Positions 16,442 through 24,308 of a DNA stretch of 64,000 nt are shown here, piece after piece. This DNA comes from UBA6163 sp041753075 (GTDB taxonomy: Bacteria > Planctomycetota > Planctomycetia > Pirellulales > Pirellulaceae), in assembly GCA_041753075.1 (NCBI GenBank), contig JBGSVE010000058.1:1-64000 (forward strand). The letters are read 5' to 3'. Within the stretch, counting starts at the first letter, position 1; each line of letters begins with the position of its first letter. Under the pieces are notes generated by a model, which worked only from the letters and a program-made list of their open reading frames with translations, made no database searches and was not told the origin of the DNA. The translations under genes were made by a program, and so were the position numbers.

Positions 16442-18487
16442 TTAAAAGAAAAACTTGCATAGCCATTCGTAGATTTCATGAAACAACACGAAGCCGCTGG
16501 GCCGTGGTCCGCAGCGAACATCGGCGATCACCTTGGCCCCAGGGCGCGGCTTGACTTTGTCGAGCTCAGCACGATCAGGAATTGCTCGCAGCTTGACAAT
16601 CGAACCGTGTTCTTGGTCGCTCTGAGCCCTGAGTTGAACTTCCTTCCGCGGCAAGACCGCCGACATCCGCGCATCGGGATCGGTCGCCAAAATGTAAACT
16701 ACCGGCAAATTATTCTCTGTGATCTCGCCAAAACGGGCATCCATGTGGCTCATTCGCTTATCCGGCATCTTCAGCTCAAGGTGCATCGGCTGAGTTCGAT
16801 CAGCGACTTCCATGAGCACTTGACCCGTCATGACCGGTCGGCTGCGAAGCATTTTTTCCACATCCCAGGTCAATACCGTTCCATCGATCGGGGCGCGAAT
16901 CGTTAATTGTTCGGTGCGAGCTTGTTGCAGCTTCAATTTGTCCTGCAGCGCCGCCAGCCGGACCTCGAACTCAGCACGTTCACCCTGGAGCTGTTGTTTC
17001 TCGTTCGGCTGTAATGCGCGGTAGTTGGTCGACAAACCGCGGACACGATCAAGCTCGGCAGTGGTGGTTTGGATTTGGCCAAGCAATTCGGTCAATTCAA
17101 GTTCCAATTTTGGGTTGCGCAATTGGACAATCGGCTGGCCCGCCGTCACATCCTTGCCATGCTCGACCATCACCTCGACCACTTCGCCATCGATCGGTGC
17201 AAACACTTCGCGACGAACATCGGACTCCAGCGTGCCCTCGGCTTCAAGTTGCAACTCCATTGGCACGAACACCAACGCCAAACCAACAAGCGCGATCAAC
17301 GTCGTCACCGCGAGTGTCTTGGGCAACGTCCGCGACTGGAACAACCACATCGCCTTGCCGAGCGTTCGCCAAAGTGGCATCAAGAACAAACCGCTGTGAG
17401 ACATCGAATTGGCGATCGCGCGGGTACCGTGCTCGTACACCAAATCAACCCGAGCCCGAAACACGTCCGGCGGAATATCGCTTTCAATTTGTTCAACAAT
17501 CAGCGCGCCGATCACTTCGCCACGGTGCGAGCCGTCGCGGTCAATCTGGCCCGCCGCTCCTTGAGCTCCTTTGTCGTCCTTCCTGGGTCGGCGCAGCGGC
17601 AACACCGCGATGTTTCGCCCATACGATTGATCGACGTAATCCTCCAGCGCCTCCTCAATCTGCGGCGGCAGATCTTCGGTCGTCCCATCGTGCCACAGCG
17701 GTTCGCCCGCCAGAACGACACGCGTCGCTAACTTGTTTAGCGCCGAGACAATATTCGAACGATTCTCGATTGTGTCTTGGCCGCTGATCGCCTGGACACG
17801 ACATTTGCCGCCGCGTTTGATCGCCACACTGACCCGGTCGCAGCCGATTAACCGACGTCCTTCGTTGGCGACAATGTAGGCCGTTTCTCCAAGATCAAGC
17901 GACTCGTGCGAAGCGCGGGCGAAGGAGTCGGCCTGTTGCCATAACACTTGGCGGTCACCAAAGACGCGCAACTTTTGGCTACGCAACCACTCGGCGGCCA
18001 ACTCGCACATCTGTTGCAAGAACCGCAAATAACCTTTTTGCGTATCGGGTGCCGTGTCGGGTCGTTGGAACACTTCGATCAAGCCGTCGGCGTGGCCATC
18101 GTGCTTCAGCGGAGCCAGAACCAACAGGTAGCGAGTGGGATTGCCTTCCGCATCACCATCGGTCGTCCCCGAATACGGCGGCACCAACAACGATTGGCCG
18201 GTTTGCGTGACTCGCCGAATCAGCCGCCGGTGTCGCTGCGAATCATCGCCGTCTTCTTGCAGAATTGCCGGTTCGGCGTTGATTTGATACTGCAACCGCA
18301 TCTGGCGGTCTTCGTCGAGCAACCAGATCGCCCCGCCGGGTGCCGCCAGCGCCGTGACGATTCGTTGCAACAACTCGGGGTAGAACTCCTCGGCCGTCGC
18401 ACCGCTTTTGGCCAGCGCCGCAATCTCGTTGACCAAACCGCGGATCTGCTGTTTGGTTTCTTCGACAGTTTGTTGGTTGACCGACAT
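16442..18487 (-). CDS. GAF-domain membrane-fusion (HlyD) protein
   Basis: 681 aa. The N-terminal ~350 residues contain two GAF-like sensor domains (~20-170, with APGGAIWLLDED; ~190-350, with ANEGRRLIGCDRVSVAIKRG). A transmembrane helix (~395-415, LAVTTLIALVGLALVFV) follows, then a HlyD barrel-sandwich segment REVFAPIDGEVVEVMVEHGK, coiled coil, RAPIDGTVLTWDVEK, and a C-terminal barrel. So a cytoplasmic sensor is fused to a periplasmic adaptor. First gene of the cassette. The ligand of the GAF domains is unknown; no catalytic kinase or cyclase domain is present. Confidence 0.8.
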   Translation of the reverse strand: MSVNQQTVEETKQQIRGLVNEIAALAKSGATAEEFYPELLQRIVTALAAPGGAIWLLDEDRQMRLQYQINAEPAILQEDGDDSQRHRRLIRRVTQTGQSLLVPPYSGTTDGDAEGNPTRYLLVLAPLKHDGHADGLIEVFQRPDTAPDTQKGYLRFLQQMCELAAEWLRSQKLRVFGDRQVLWQQADSFARASHESLDLGETAYIVANEGRRLIGCDRVSVAIKRGGKCRVQAISGQDTIENRSNIVSALNKLATRVVLAGEPLWHDGTTEDLPPQIEEALEDYVDQSYGRNIAVLPLRRPRKDDKGAQGAAGQIDRDGSHRGEVIGALIVEQIESDIPPDVFRARVDLVYEHGTRAIANSMSHSGLFLMPLWRTLGKAMWLFQSRTLPKTLAVTTLIALVGLALVFVPMELQLEAEGTLESDVRREVFAPIDGEVVEVMVEHGKDVTAGQPIVQLRNPKLELELTELLGQIQTTTAELDRVRGLSTNYRALQPNEKQQLQGERAEFEVRLAALQDKLKLQQARTEQLTIRAPIDGTVLTWDVEKMLRSRPVMTGQVLMEVADRTQPMHLELKMPDKRMSHMDARFGEITENNLPVVYILATDPDARMSAVLPRKEVQLRAQSDQEHGSIVKLRAIPDRAELDKVKPRPGAKVIADVRCGPRPSGFVLFHEIYEWLCKFFF

Positions 18488-18654
18488 GATGAATTCAAAG
18501 CCAGACGATGGAAAAACCGGTTGCGAGTCAGGTGCGAACTCGCGTTTGACGAGCGGACCCTACGAAATCGTTGACAAGGGTGGCTACTTCAATCGACCGT
18601 TTGAGATCGACTTTTCGTAATGAAATTGAACTGAACGGGTTGCGTCGCAACTAT

Positions 18655-18673
18655 GTTATACTTAATGTATAAC
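18655..18673. promoter_or_regulatory. Perfect 7-bp inverted repeat, possible operator
   Basis: GTTATAC (18655-18661) and GTATAAC (18667-18673) are perfect inverted repeats separated by TTAAT. The site is in the ~250-bp space between the divergent GAF-HlyD gene (start 18487) and the small gene at 18735, a plausible location for a dimeric regulator. TATACT inside it also resembles a -10 box, but no matching -35 was seen. Confidence 0.4.
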
Positions 18674-18734
18674 CAGCAATGCAAGTTGGCATTTGGTTAA
18701 TTTGCAATTTTTTTTCCTCGCGGGAATTCGATTA

Positions 18735-19166
18735 GTGTCAGACGCGACGGACCAGCCCAGCGGCATATCGCTTCCCCTGGTCGGCGGTGATGAGGTTTTG
18801 TTGGCTGGGGTCCAATTGCATGGACTTCGCCAACGTGTCAACCGATTGCAACGAACTCTGCGCTTGGCGATCGAGACCGAACTCGGGTCGCTAGTTGGCA
18901 AAAGCTTCGGTTCGTTGGCAGCGAACCAGCAGGTTGCGGCGATGATTCACCAGCTGCTCGACGCCCATGCTCTGCGGATTCGTTGTCCCGAATGTGGCCA
19001 TCCGGGTATTTTGCGATGCAGTCCGCGGCCAAGTCTCGCGACGGGTGCGTTTGTGATTGACCACGCAATCGCCGGGCGGCGAACGTTTCACCTCGGCATT
19101 TCGACCATCCCAGAATTGAAATTGGTGGCCAAGCCAGCGCGGCGAGCAAGCAAGTTCGCGTCGTAA
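18735..19166 (+). CDS. Small Cys-containing conserved planctomycete protein
   Basis: About 143 aa from GTG 18735; an upstream TTG at 18693 would prepend hydrophobic residues and is less likely. The middle is helical (RVNRLQRTLRLAIETELGSL). Cys residues occur as CPECGHPGILRC (84-95), a knuckle typical of a zinc ribbon although only three Cys are present. It is followed by GAFVIDHAIAGRRTFHLG and a basic tail. I recognise this CPxCG...FxxDHxxxGRxTxH pattern as recurrent in planctomycete hypothetical proteins, but no function is known. Divergent from the GAF-HlyD operon. Confidence 0.62.
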   Translation: MSDATDQPSGISLPLVGGDEVLLAGVQLHGLRQRVNRLQRTLRLAIETELGSLVGKSFGSLAANQQVAAMIHQLLDAHALRIRCPECGHPGILRCSPRPSLATGAFVIDHAIAGRRTFHLGISTIPELKLVAKPARRASKFAS

Positions 19167-19306
19167 GGAATCACCGGATTGATTCGCTTTGTTTGGTGAT
19201 TTGGAATTGAATAAACGGCATTACTGGCGCATCCTAAGTCAAGACCAGCGGTTTAATCTGTAACCGCTTGCTTGCTACTCCTCCCCCCGTTCCCAGGATT
19301 TTGAAA

Positions 19307-19813
19307 ATGAATCGATTCAGTCGCATGTTGATTTGTGGTGTTGCCGCCATGTTGGTCGTTCCCTGTTTGGCCGCCGAAGACGGTGCCAAGAAGAAAGGCA
19401 AGGGCAAAGGCGCTAAGCCCTCCGCCGCGATGGTAGGCAAGCTTAGTTCTGTCGAGCTGACCGCTGAGCAAAAGGCAAAGATCGACGAATTGGCTAGCGA
19501 GTTAGACGCGACAATGGCAACTTTGAAAGAAGAAGGCCTCACCGCCGAGTTAACCAAGAAAAAGGCCGAAGCGATGAAGGCGGCACGCGAGGAAGGCAAG
19601 AAAGGCAAGAACATTGAAGCCGACGTGCTGGCATCGATGGGTTTGACCGAAGCCGAAACCGCGCTGCTAAAGAAGCAGGGCGAGGCCCAGACGAAGTTCA
19701 CCAAAGGCATTGCCGCGCTGTTGACCGACGAGCAAATTGCTACGCTTCCCCAAGCGGTCCAAGGCCAACTCAATCACGCCAAGCCCAAGGGCAAGAAAGC
19801 AGACGCAGCTTAG
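19307..19813 (+). CDS. Secreted Lys/Ala-rich protein of the Spy/CpxP (LTxxQ)-like type
   Basis: About 168 aa from ATG 19307; the open frame starts at 19268. A clear signal peptide (MNRFSRMLICGVAAMLVVPC, then LAAE) is followed by a Lys/Gly-rich stretch (KKKGKGKGAK). The rest is helical, containing LTAEQKAKIDELASEL and, near the C-terminus, LLTDEQIATLP, two LTxxQ-like motifs as in periplasmic Spy-type chaperone-like proteins. Followed by a strong terminator. Function not established. Confidence 0.68.
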   Translation: MNRFSRMLICGVAAMLVVPCLAAEDGAKKKGKGKGAKPSAAMVGKLSSVELTAEQKAKIDELASELDATMATLKEEGLTAELTKKKAEAMKAAREEGKKGKNIEADVLASMGLTEAETALLKKQGEAQTKFTKGIAALLTDEQIATLPQAVQGQLNHAKPKGKKADAA

Positions 19814-19851
19814 TTTGAAGTAGTCAGTATCAATCCGAGCACTGAAAAAAT

Positions 19852-19889
19852 AAGGCCAGGTACACCGAGATGTGTACCTGGCCTTTTTC
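19852..19889. terminator. Strong bidirectional rho-independent terminator
   Basis: AAGGCCAGGTACAC (19852-19865) and GTGTACCTGGCCTT (19872-19885) form a perfect 14-bp stem with a 6-nt loop, flanked by A-rich and T-rich runs. It serves the convergent genes ending at 19813 (plus) and 19915 (minus). Confidence 0.92.
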
Positions 19890-19914
19890 GTTTGCTTAGC
19901 AATCCGCAACTAGA

Positions 19915-20568
19915 TTATCGGCTTCGATAAGCTGGCTGCGCGACCGTTCCGTTGGGATAACGGACCATGCCCTGCGACGAATACTGCTGCGACTGTTGCT
20001 GTAGCTGTTGTTGCATTTGAGCTTGCTGCTGGGCAGCGGCATCAACAACCGGTGCCGCCGCCTTCTTAACATCGACCAAGCTCCAACGCTTGCCGTTCAG
20101 GCCTGGCTGCGAATCCCACACGAGGCTCGGCACGAACATCAGCGACGCAACGCTGGTGCCGTTAATGGTTGCGGTGCCCCATTCGGTTTCCACAATCAGT
20201 TGTTCGACATCGGTCGCGCCTGTGATCGTATCGCCATTGAGCATGACGATGGTCGTCATCGCATCGTCGCTCGAAGCCAGGCGAATGCCAGCCACTTCGG
20301 ACAACGGAATCGTGGCGTTACCAAACGACGTTTGCAGCAGAATCTCGCGTTTGTCGGTCAGCGTACCGGACAGAATTGTCTCGTTGATTAGCTTGACGTC
20401 AATCTTCAACGGACGAACCGATGATTCAATCGATCGCGACATCGATATGGGTTCGGCAACCGGTTCGGCCATCGGCACATCATCGGCCATTGCATGGCCC
20501 GAAAACAAAAAACCGCCGACCAGCAGGCCAGCAACGTAAACTCTCAACGCGGGTGATGGAGTGGACAT
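19915..20568 (-). CDS. Secreted protein of unknown function, 217 aa
   Basis: Signal peptide (VYVAGLLVGGFLFSGHAMA) followed by a beta-rich core. The core includes GTLTDKREILLQTSFGNATI, LSEVAGIRLAS and VMLNGDTITGATDVEQL, a repeat-like 'induce/seal' pattern that appears in planctomycete secreted proteins. The C-terminus is Gln-rich (QQQAQMQQQLQQQSQQ). An AAGGAG sequence 9 nt before the ATG at 20568 fixes the start. I cannot assign a family. Convergent to the LTxxQ-like gene. Confidence 0.68.
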   Translation of the reverse strand: MSTPSPALRVYVAGLLVGGFLFSGHAMADDVPMAEPVAEPISMSRSIESSVRPLKIDVKLINETILSGTLTDKREILLQTSFGNATIPLSEVAGIRLASSDDAMTTIVMLNGDTITGATDVEQLIVETEWGTATINGTSVASLMFVPSLVWDSQPGLNGKRWSLVDVKKAAAPVVDAAAQQQAQMQQQLQQQSQQYSSQGMVRYPNGTVAQPAYRSR

Positions 20569-20923
20569 CCGCGGAACTCCTTAAGTTTCAATTCGATGGG
20601 GGGAGGATTGGCCGTGAGCGATATAGACACGTCCCGCAAGGCGACGCAAACACACTCGGCCACTGGACGAATCGGCACCTCGTTACAGCCGCAACCAGCA
20701 ATTCTGGCAACACAGCCAGCTTGTCGCTTTCGCCACTGCGAATAATCGATCGACACCTCAACAACCGCACGACCCGATCATACTCATCACTGAGGATCAG
20801 CAGGCGGCGCAGAGCGGTCTTCGGGTTGTGAAGCGACTGACACAATCGTTCCACTGCAAGTATCTGGGCGTTGCTTGCCCTACCAAATCGGTCGGCCCGA
20901 CGCTTGATTTTCTTTGGTATCCT

Positions 20924-21050
20924 GATTGCGTCGGGTTAAGCGGCAGCGGGCTCTGCCCAGCAACCCGCCGAGGAATAGCCCGGTCTGCGATCCGCCGAAG
21001 GTGCTCGCGGCCCGTCGCTGGTCTAGATCAGCGACGGGTTGTTTTGTTTT
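20924..21050 (+). ncRNA. Candidate small RNA of unknown family
   Basis: TCGGGTT (20931-20937) can pair with AACCCG (20962-20967), enclosing a GGCAG/CTGCC hairpin. After a further GC-rich segment, the region ends in a textbook terminator (21011-21050). TATCCT at 20918-20923 could be a -10 box directly upstream, but no good -35 is visible. The sequence has no open frame and lacks the SRP GGAAG/AGCAG signature, a tmRNA tRNA-like end, or recognisable riboswitch motifs. Inferred RNA only from structure and terminator. Confidence 0.45.
21011..21050 (+). terminator. Rho-independent terminator
   Basis: CCCGTCGCTG (21011-21020) pairs perfectly with CAGCGACGGG (21029-21038), loop GTCTAGAT, followed by the T-rich tract TTGTTTTGTTTT. 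No plus-strand protein gene ends nearby, so it most likely ends a non-coding transcript. Confidence 0.88.
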
Positions 21051-21211
21051 ACCACACCGATCTTTTCTTCATTTCGGACATCGCAGCACTGCCTGAAAAA
21101 CCTCGAATTTTGAACTCCTGCCATCAAATTCCCCGAAGATCCTTGTAGCACAGACCGTAACTCCGGAGGATCGGTACGTTGCCAAAGACAACGATCGAGA
21201 AATCTCTGCCG

Positions 21212-23266
21212 CTACCAGATACGAATGCGATCCTTCGGTGCAAGGTACAGCGGATCCGTCGGTTCAATTGGAAATGACTCATAAAACGCATCAAGATTGC
21301 GGACGATTCCATTGACGCGATATTGGCTTGGGCTATGAGGATCGACGATCAGCCGTTTGCGCAACTCGACATCACGATACAGCCGTCGCCAGATCTGGCC
21401 CCAGCCGAGAAAAAATCGCTGGTCGCCAGTCAACCCATCAATCACCGGTGCTTCCTGCCCAGCGAGCGATAGCCGATAAGCGGCATAGGCAATGCTCAGC
21501 CCGCCCAGGTCGCCGATGTTTTCACCCAACGTCAACTCGCCGTTAATCGGCATGTCAGCGACCGGATGGTACGAGTTAAACTGCGTCACCAAGCCGGCGG
21601 CGCGGCGATCGAATTCGCTGCGATCCTCGGCGGTCCACCATTGGCGAAGATTACCCTTGCCATCGAACTTGCTTCCCTTGTCATCAAAACCATGACTCAG
21701 TTCGTGGCCAATGACCGCTCCGATTCCACCATAATTCACCGCATCATCGGCATTCAGGTTGAAAAACGGCGGTTGCAAAATCGCCGCGGGAAAAACGATC
21801 TCGTTCATTGTTGGGTTGTAATAGGCGTTGATCGTTTGCGGTGTCATGTGCCACTCGTTGCGATCAATCGGCTGGCCAAGCTTTTTCAAATCACGGTCCG
21901 ATTCAAACAGCGATGCGGCAAGCAGGTTTTCGGTCAGCGACGTGTTGTTGATGGTGAGCGAGTCATAAGATTTCCAAACATCGGGATAGCCAATCTTGGT
22001 ATTGAACAGCGACAATTTTTCGAGCGCCTGTTTCTTCGTCCCTTCGCCCATCCAGTCGAGCGTTCCGATTCGCGCCGCAAAAGCTGCCTTCAACCCATTG
22101 ACCAGTTCGTTCATGCGCGACTTGGCGACGGGCGAAAAATGCTTCTCAACATAAAGCTGGCCCACAAGCTCACCCAGCACGCGTCCCGTCGTGCCAACAG
22201 CCCGCTTCCACAGCGGCTTTTGTTCGTCGACGCCGCTGAGCGCCGTGCCATGAAAATCAAAATGACGTTTTTCGATCGACTGCGATAAACTATCCGCATA
22301 AGCATCGATTACATGAAACATCTGATACGCCTGCCATTGTGCAAGCGTAAACGATTCATATACCTTTCCGAGCGACTCAAAATAGCTCGGTTGGCCAACC
22401 ACCAATGAATACGATGTTGGCAATTGATATGCACTTGTAAATGCTGCCGATGAAAACGGCGTGACCATTGCCTGCAGTTCACTTGATGAACGCAGGTTGT
22501 ATGTTTTCTCAGGGTCGCGATTTTCAGTTTTGGTCCACTGCACTGTGGCCAGCGATGTTTCGATCTCGACGACGCTTTGGCCAAGTGCCTCAGCATCCTC
22601 GATGGCCAATTCTCGCATTAGGTCCGCCGCGTACTTCGCCAACTCGCCGCGTAACTTGACGTACTGCGGTTCGTCGCTGAGGTAATAGTCACGATCCGGC
22701 AACGTTAGGCCACTTTGGTCGACATACGGAATGTAACGGTCGCTATTGCGAGCATCGACGGAGACATACAGGCCGATCGGGGTCGCGATTCCGTAGCGAT
22801 GCAGGTTGCCCATCACACGCGACAATGACTCCAGTGAATCCGTCGCCGAGACTTCATCAACGAGCGATTGGATCGGTGCAACGCCCAGTTGGTCGCGAGT
22901 TTCGAGGTCGACGTAGGTGCGATAGAAATCGCCAACTTTTTGGGCTGGCGAACCAGCGGCCGCGCCGGTGGTTTTGGCGACGGCTTCGATCAGCTCGCGA
23001 ACCTGCTGTTGGGTTTCGTCATCGAGAATCGCAAAGATGCCATAGTCCGAGCGATCGGTGGGGATTTGGGCCGTGTCGAGCCATTGCTGATTGCTGTAGC
23101 GATAAAAATCTTCGCCGGGCGGCACCGTCTTGCTGATCGTCGTCAAATCAATTCCCGACACCAACGGCGTCTTCGCAGGCGCAGTCGGTGACTCGGCGAA
23201 CAGGACGCCGTTTAACGTGACGAGCAACAATACGCTTAACAACACGATAAAATTTCGCTTCACCAT
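21212..23266 (-). CDS. M13-family (neprilysin/PepO-like) zinc metallopeptidase
   Basis: About 684 aa from ATG 23266; the open frame reaches 23350, but the leader MVKRNFIVLLSVLLLVTLNG starts at 23266. Family motifs: NAYYNPTMNEIVFPAAILQP, the zinc site IGHELSHGFDD (HExxH), the third-ligand ENIGDLGGLSIAY (ExxxD), and a C-terminal RVNGIVRNLDAFYESF. The domain order (N-terminal substrate lid, then catalytic domain) and length match M13 endopeptidases. Secreted or periplasmic oligopeptide hydrolysis is expected. Stands alone, with 220 bp upstream. Confidence 0.92.
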   Translation of the reverse strand: MVKRNFIVLLSVLLLVTLNGVLFAESPTAPAKTPLVSGIDLTTISKTVPPGEDFYRYSNQQWLDTAQIPTDRSDYGIFAILDDETQQQVRELIEAVAKTTGAAAGSPAQKVGDFYRTYVDLETRDQLGVAPIQSLVDEVSATDSLESLSRVMGNLHRYGIATPIGLYVSVDARNSDRYIPYVDQSGLTLPDRDYYLSDEPQYVKLRGELAKYAADLMRELAIEDAEALGQSVVEIETSLATVQWTKTENRDPEKTYNLRSSSELQAMVTPFSSAAFTSAYQLPTSYSLVVGQPSYFESLGKVYESFTLAQWQAYQMFHVIDAYADSLSQSIEKRHFDFHGTALSGVDEQKPLWKRAVGTTGRVLGELVGQLYVEKHFSPVAKSRMNELVNGLKAAFAARIGTLDWMGEGTKKQALEKLSLFNTKIGYPDVWKSYDSLTINNTSLTENLLAASLFESDRDLKKLGQPIDRNEWHMTPQTINAYYNPTMNEIVFPAAILQPPFFNLNADDAVNYGGIGAVIGHELSHGFDDKGSKFDGKGNLRQWWTAEDRSEFDRRAAGLVTQFNSYHPVADMPINGELTLGENIGDLGGLSIAYAAYRLSLAGQEAPVIDGLTGDQRFFLGWGQIWRRLYRDVELRKRLIVDPHSPSQYRVNGIVRNLDAFYESFPIEPTDPLYLAPKDRIRIW

Positions 23267-23486
23267 CAATCTCCGGCGGTGTGGATACGACGCCAAAATG
23301 GCCTTGCGACTTACTTTAGCACTGATATTCACTTGGCGCGAGATGGGCACGCTTGCCGCGCGGCGTCAAAACGCGAGAATGCAATTGGATTGATGCATTC
23401 GGTACGCGGATTGCCCTTTGGAATCCAATTCGCAGTGTTGACTGCCAAAAACAAGTCTCAAACCTTCGACTGCTGGAAAAAAATCA

Positions 23487-24161
23487 ATGGGGCTGGGAAT
23501 ACTGTTGTTCATGATTCCGCCGTTTCTGCTGAGCCTTTACGCCCAGTGGAAGGTGAAGTCAGCGTTTGCGGAAATGAGCCGCGTACCGGCCAATATGACC
23601 GGTGCGGCGGCGGCGCGACGGATGCTCGATTCGTCGGGATTGAGTTCGGTCGGGATCGAGCGGGTCGCCGGTCATTTGTCGGACCATTATGACCCGAGTG
23701 CCAAGGTGCTGAGACTCAGCGCCGACGTTCACGATGGCCGCTCGATGGCGGCGCTCGGCGTGGCTTGTCACGAAGCCGGCCATGCGTTTCAAGACGCTCA
23801 GGGTTACGCACCGCTGGTGATTCGCAACCTTGCCGTTCCGGCGGCCCAGTTCGGTTCGAGCATCAGCGGAACGTTGTTGATGATCGGCATATTTATGTCG
23901 CTCAAGCCATTATTGTGGCTGGGCATAATCTTGTTCTCGGCGGTTGTATTCTTTCAATTGGTCAATTTGCCGGTTGAGTTCGACGCCTCGGCGCGGGCGA
24001 AGAAGCAACTTGTCGCCTTGGGCATGGTTTCGGAAAACGATTCGCAATACATCGGCAAAGTGCTGAACGCCGCCGCGCTGACTTACGTTGCCGCGACGCT
24101 GCAATCGGTGATGACGTTGTTGTATTATGTGCTCCATGCGCTCAGCGACCGGCGGTCTTAG
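23487..24161 (+). CDS. YugP-type membrane zinc metallopeptidase
   Basis: 224 aa. Starts with a membrane helix (LLFMIPPFLLSLYAQWKVKS), then GLSSVGIERVAGHLSDHYDP and VLRLSADVHDGRSMAALGV, leading into the zinc motif ACHEAGHAFQDAQGY. Two or three hydrophobic segments follow, then NLPVEFDASARAK, the third-ligand region. This matches the YugP-type neutral zinc metallopeptidases. Function is poorly known; membrane proteostasis is plausible. A REP-like hairpin lies just downstream. Confidence 0.88.
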   Translation: MGLGILLFMIPPFLLSLYAQWKVKSAFAEMSRVPANMTGAAAARRMLDSSGLSSVGIERVAGHLSDHYDPSAKVLRLSADVHDGRSMAALGVACHEAGHAFQDAQGYAPLVIRNLAVPAAQFGSSISGTLLMIGIFMSLKPLLWLGIILFSAVVFFQLVNLPVEFDASARAKKQLVALGMVSENDSQYIGKVLNAAALTYVAATLQSVMTLLYYVLHALSDRRS

Positions 24162-24175
24162 CTGGAGATCGCTGA

Positions 24176-24243
24176 GTGAGCGGGCGGGCGCTAGCCCCCG
24201 GTATTTTCCGATCGAAACCGGCGGCTAGCGTCGATCCGCTCAC
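24176..24243. repeat. REP-like hairpin element bounded by GTGAGCGG/CCGCTCAC
   Basis: A 68-bp palindromic unit: GTGAGCGG at the left and CCGCTCAC at the right, with inner arms around GCTAGCC and GGCTAGC and ACCGG. The same ends and GCTAGC core recur at 27521-27688. It lies in the 147-bp gap between the YugP gene and the dehydratase gene. Confidence 0.82.
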
Positions 24244-24308
24244 AAACCTCAAACCTGGCGCTGTCCGGTTAGGATTGGTTAGTATAAAGCGCTGTAACGA
24301 TTCTCCCC

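Larger units (their letters stand above)
20569..21211. other. 643-bp intergenic region with a candidate small RNA
   Basis: No credible protein-coding frame was found. The left part should hold the promoter of the minus-strand gene at 20568. The centre holds a GC-rich, structured segment ending in a strong plus-strand terminator (see 20924-21050). The right ~160 bp shows nothing clear before the M13 peptidase stop. Confidence 0.6.

Noticed and set aside
20924..21050. Idea that the structured RNA is the SRP (4.5S) RNA
   Set aside because: The conserved GGAAG tetraloop and AGCAG internal-loop sequences of SRP RNA are absent.
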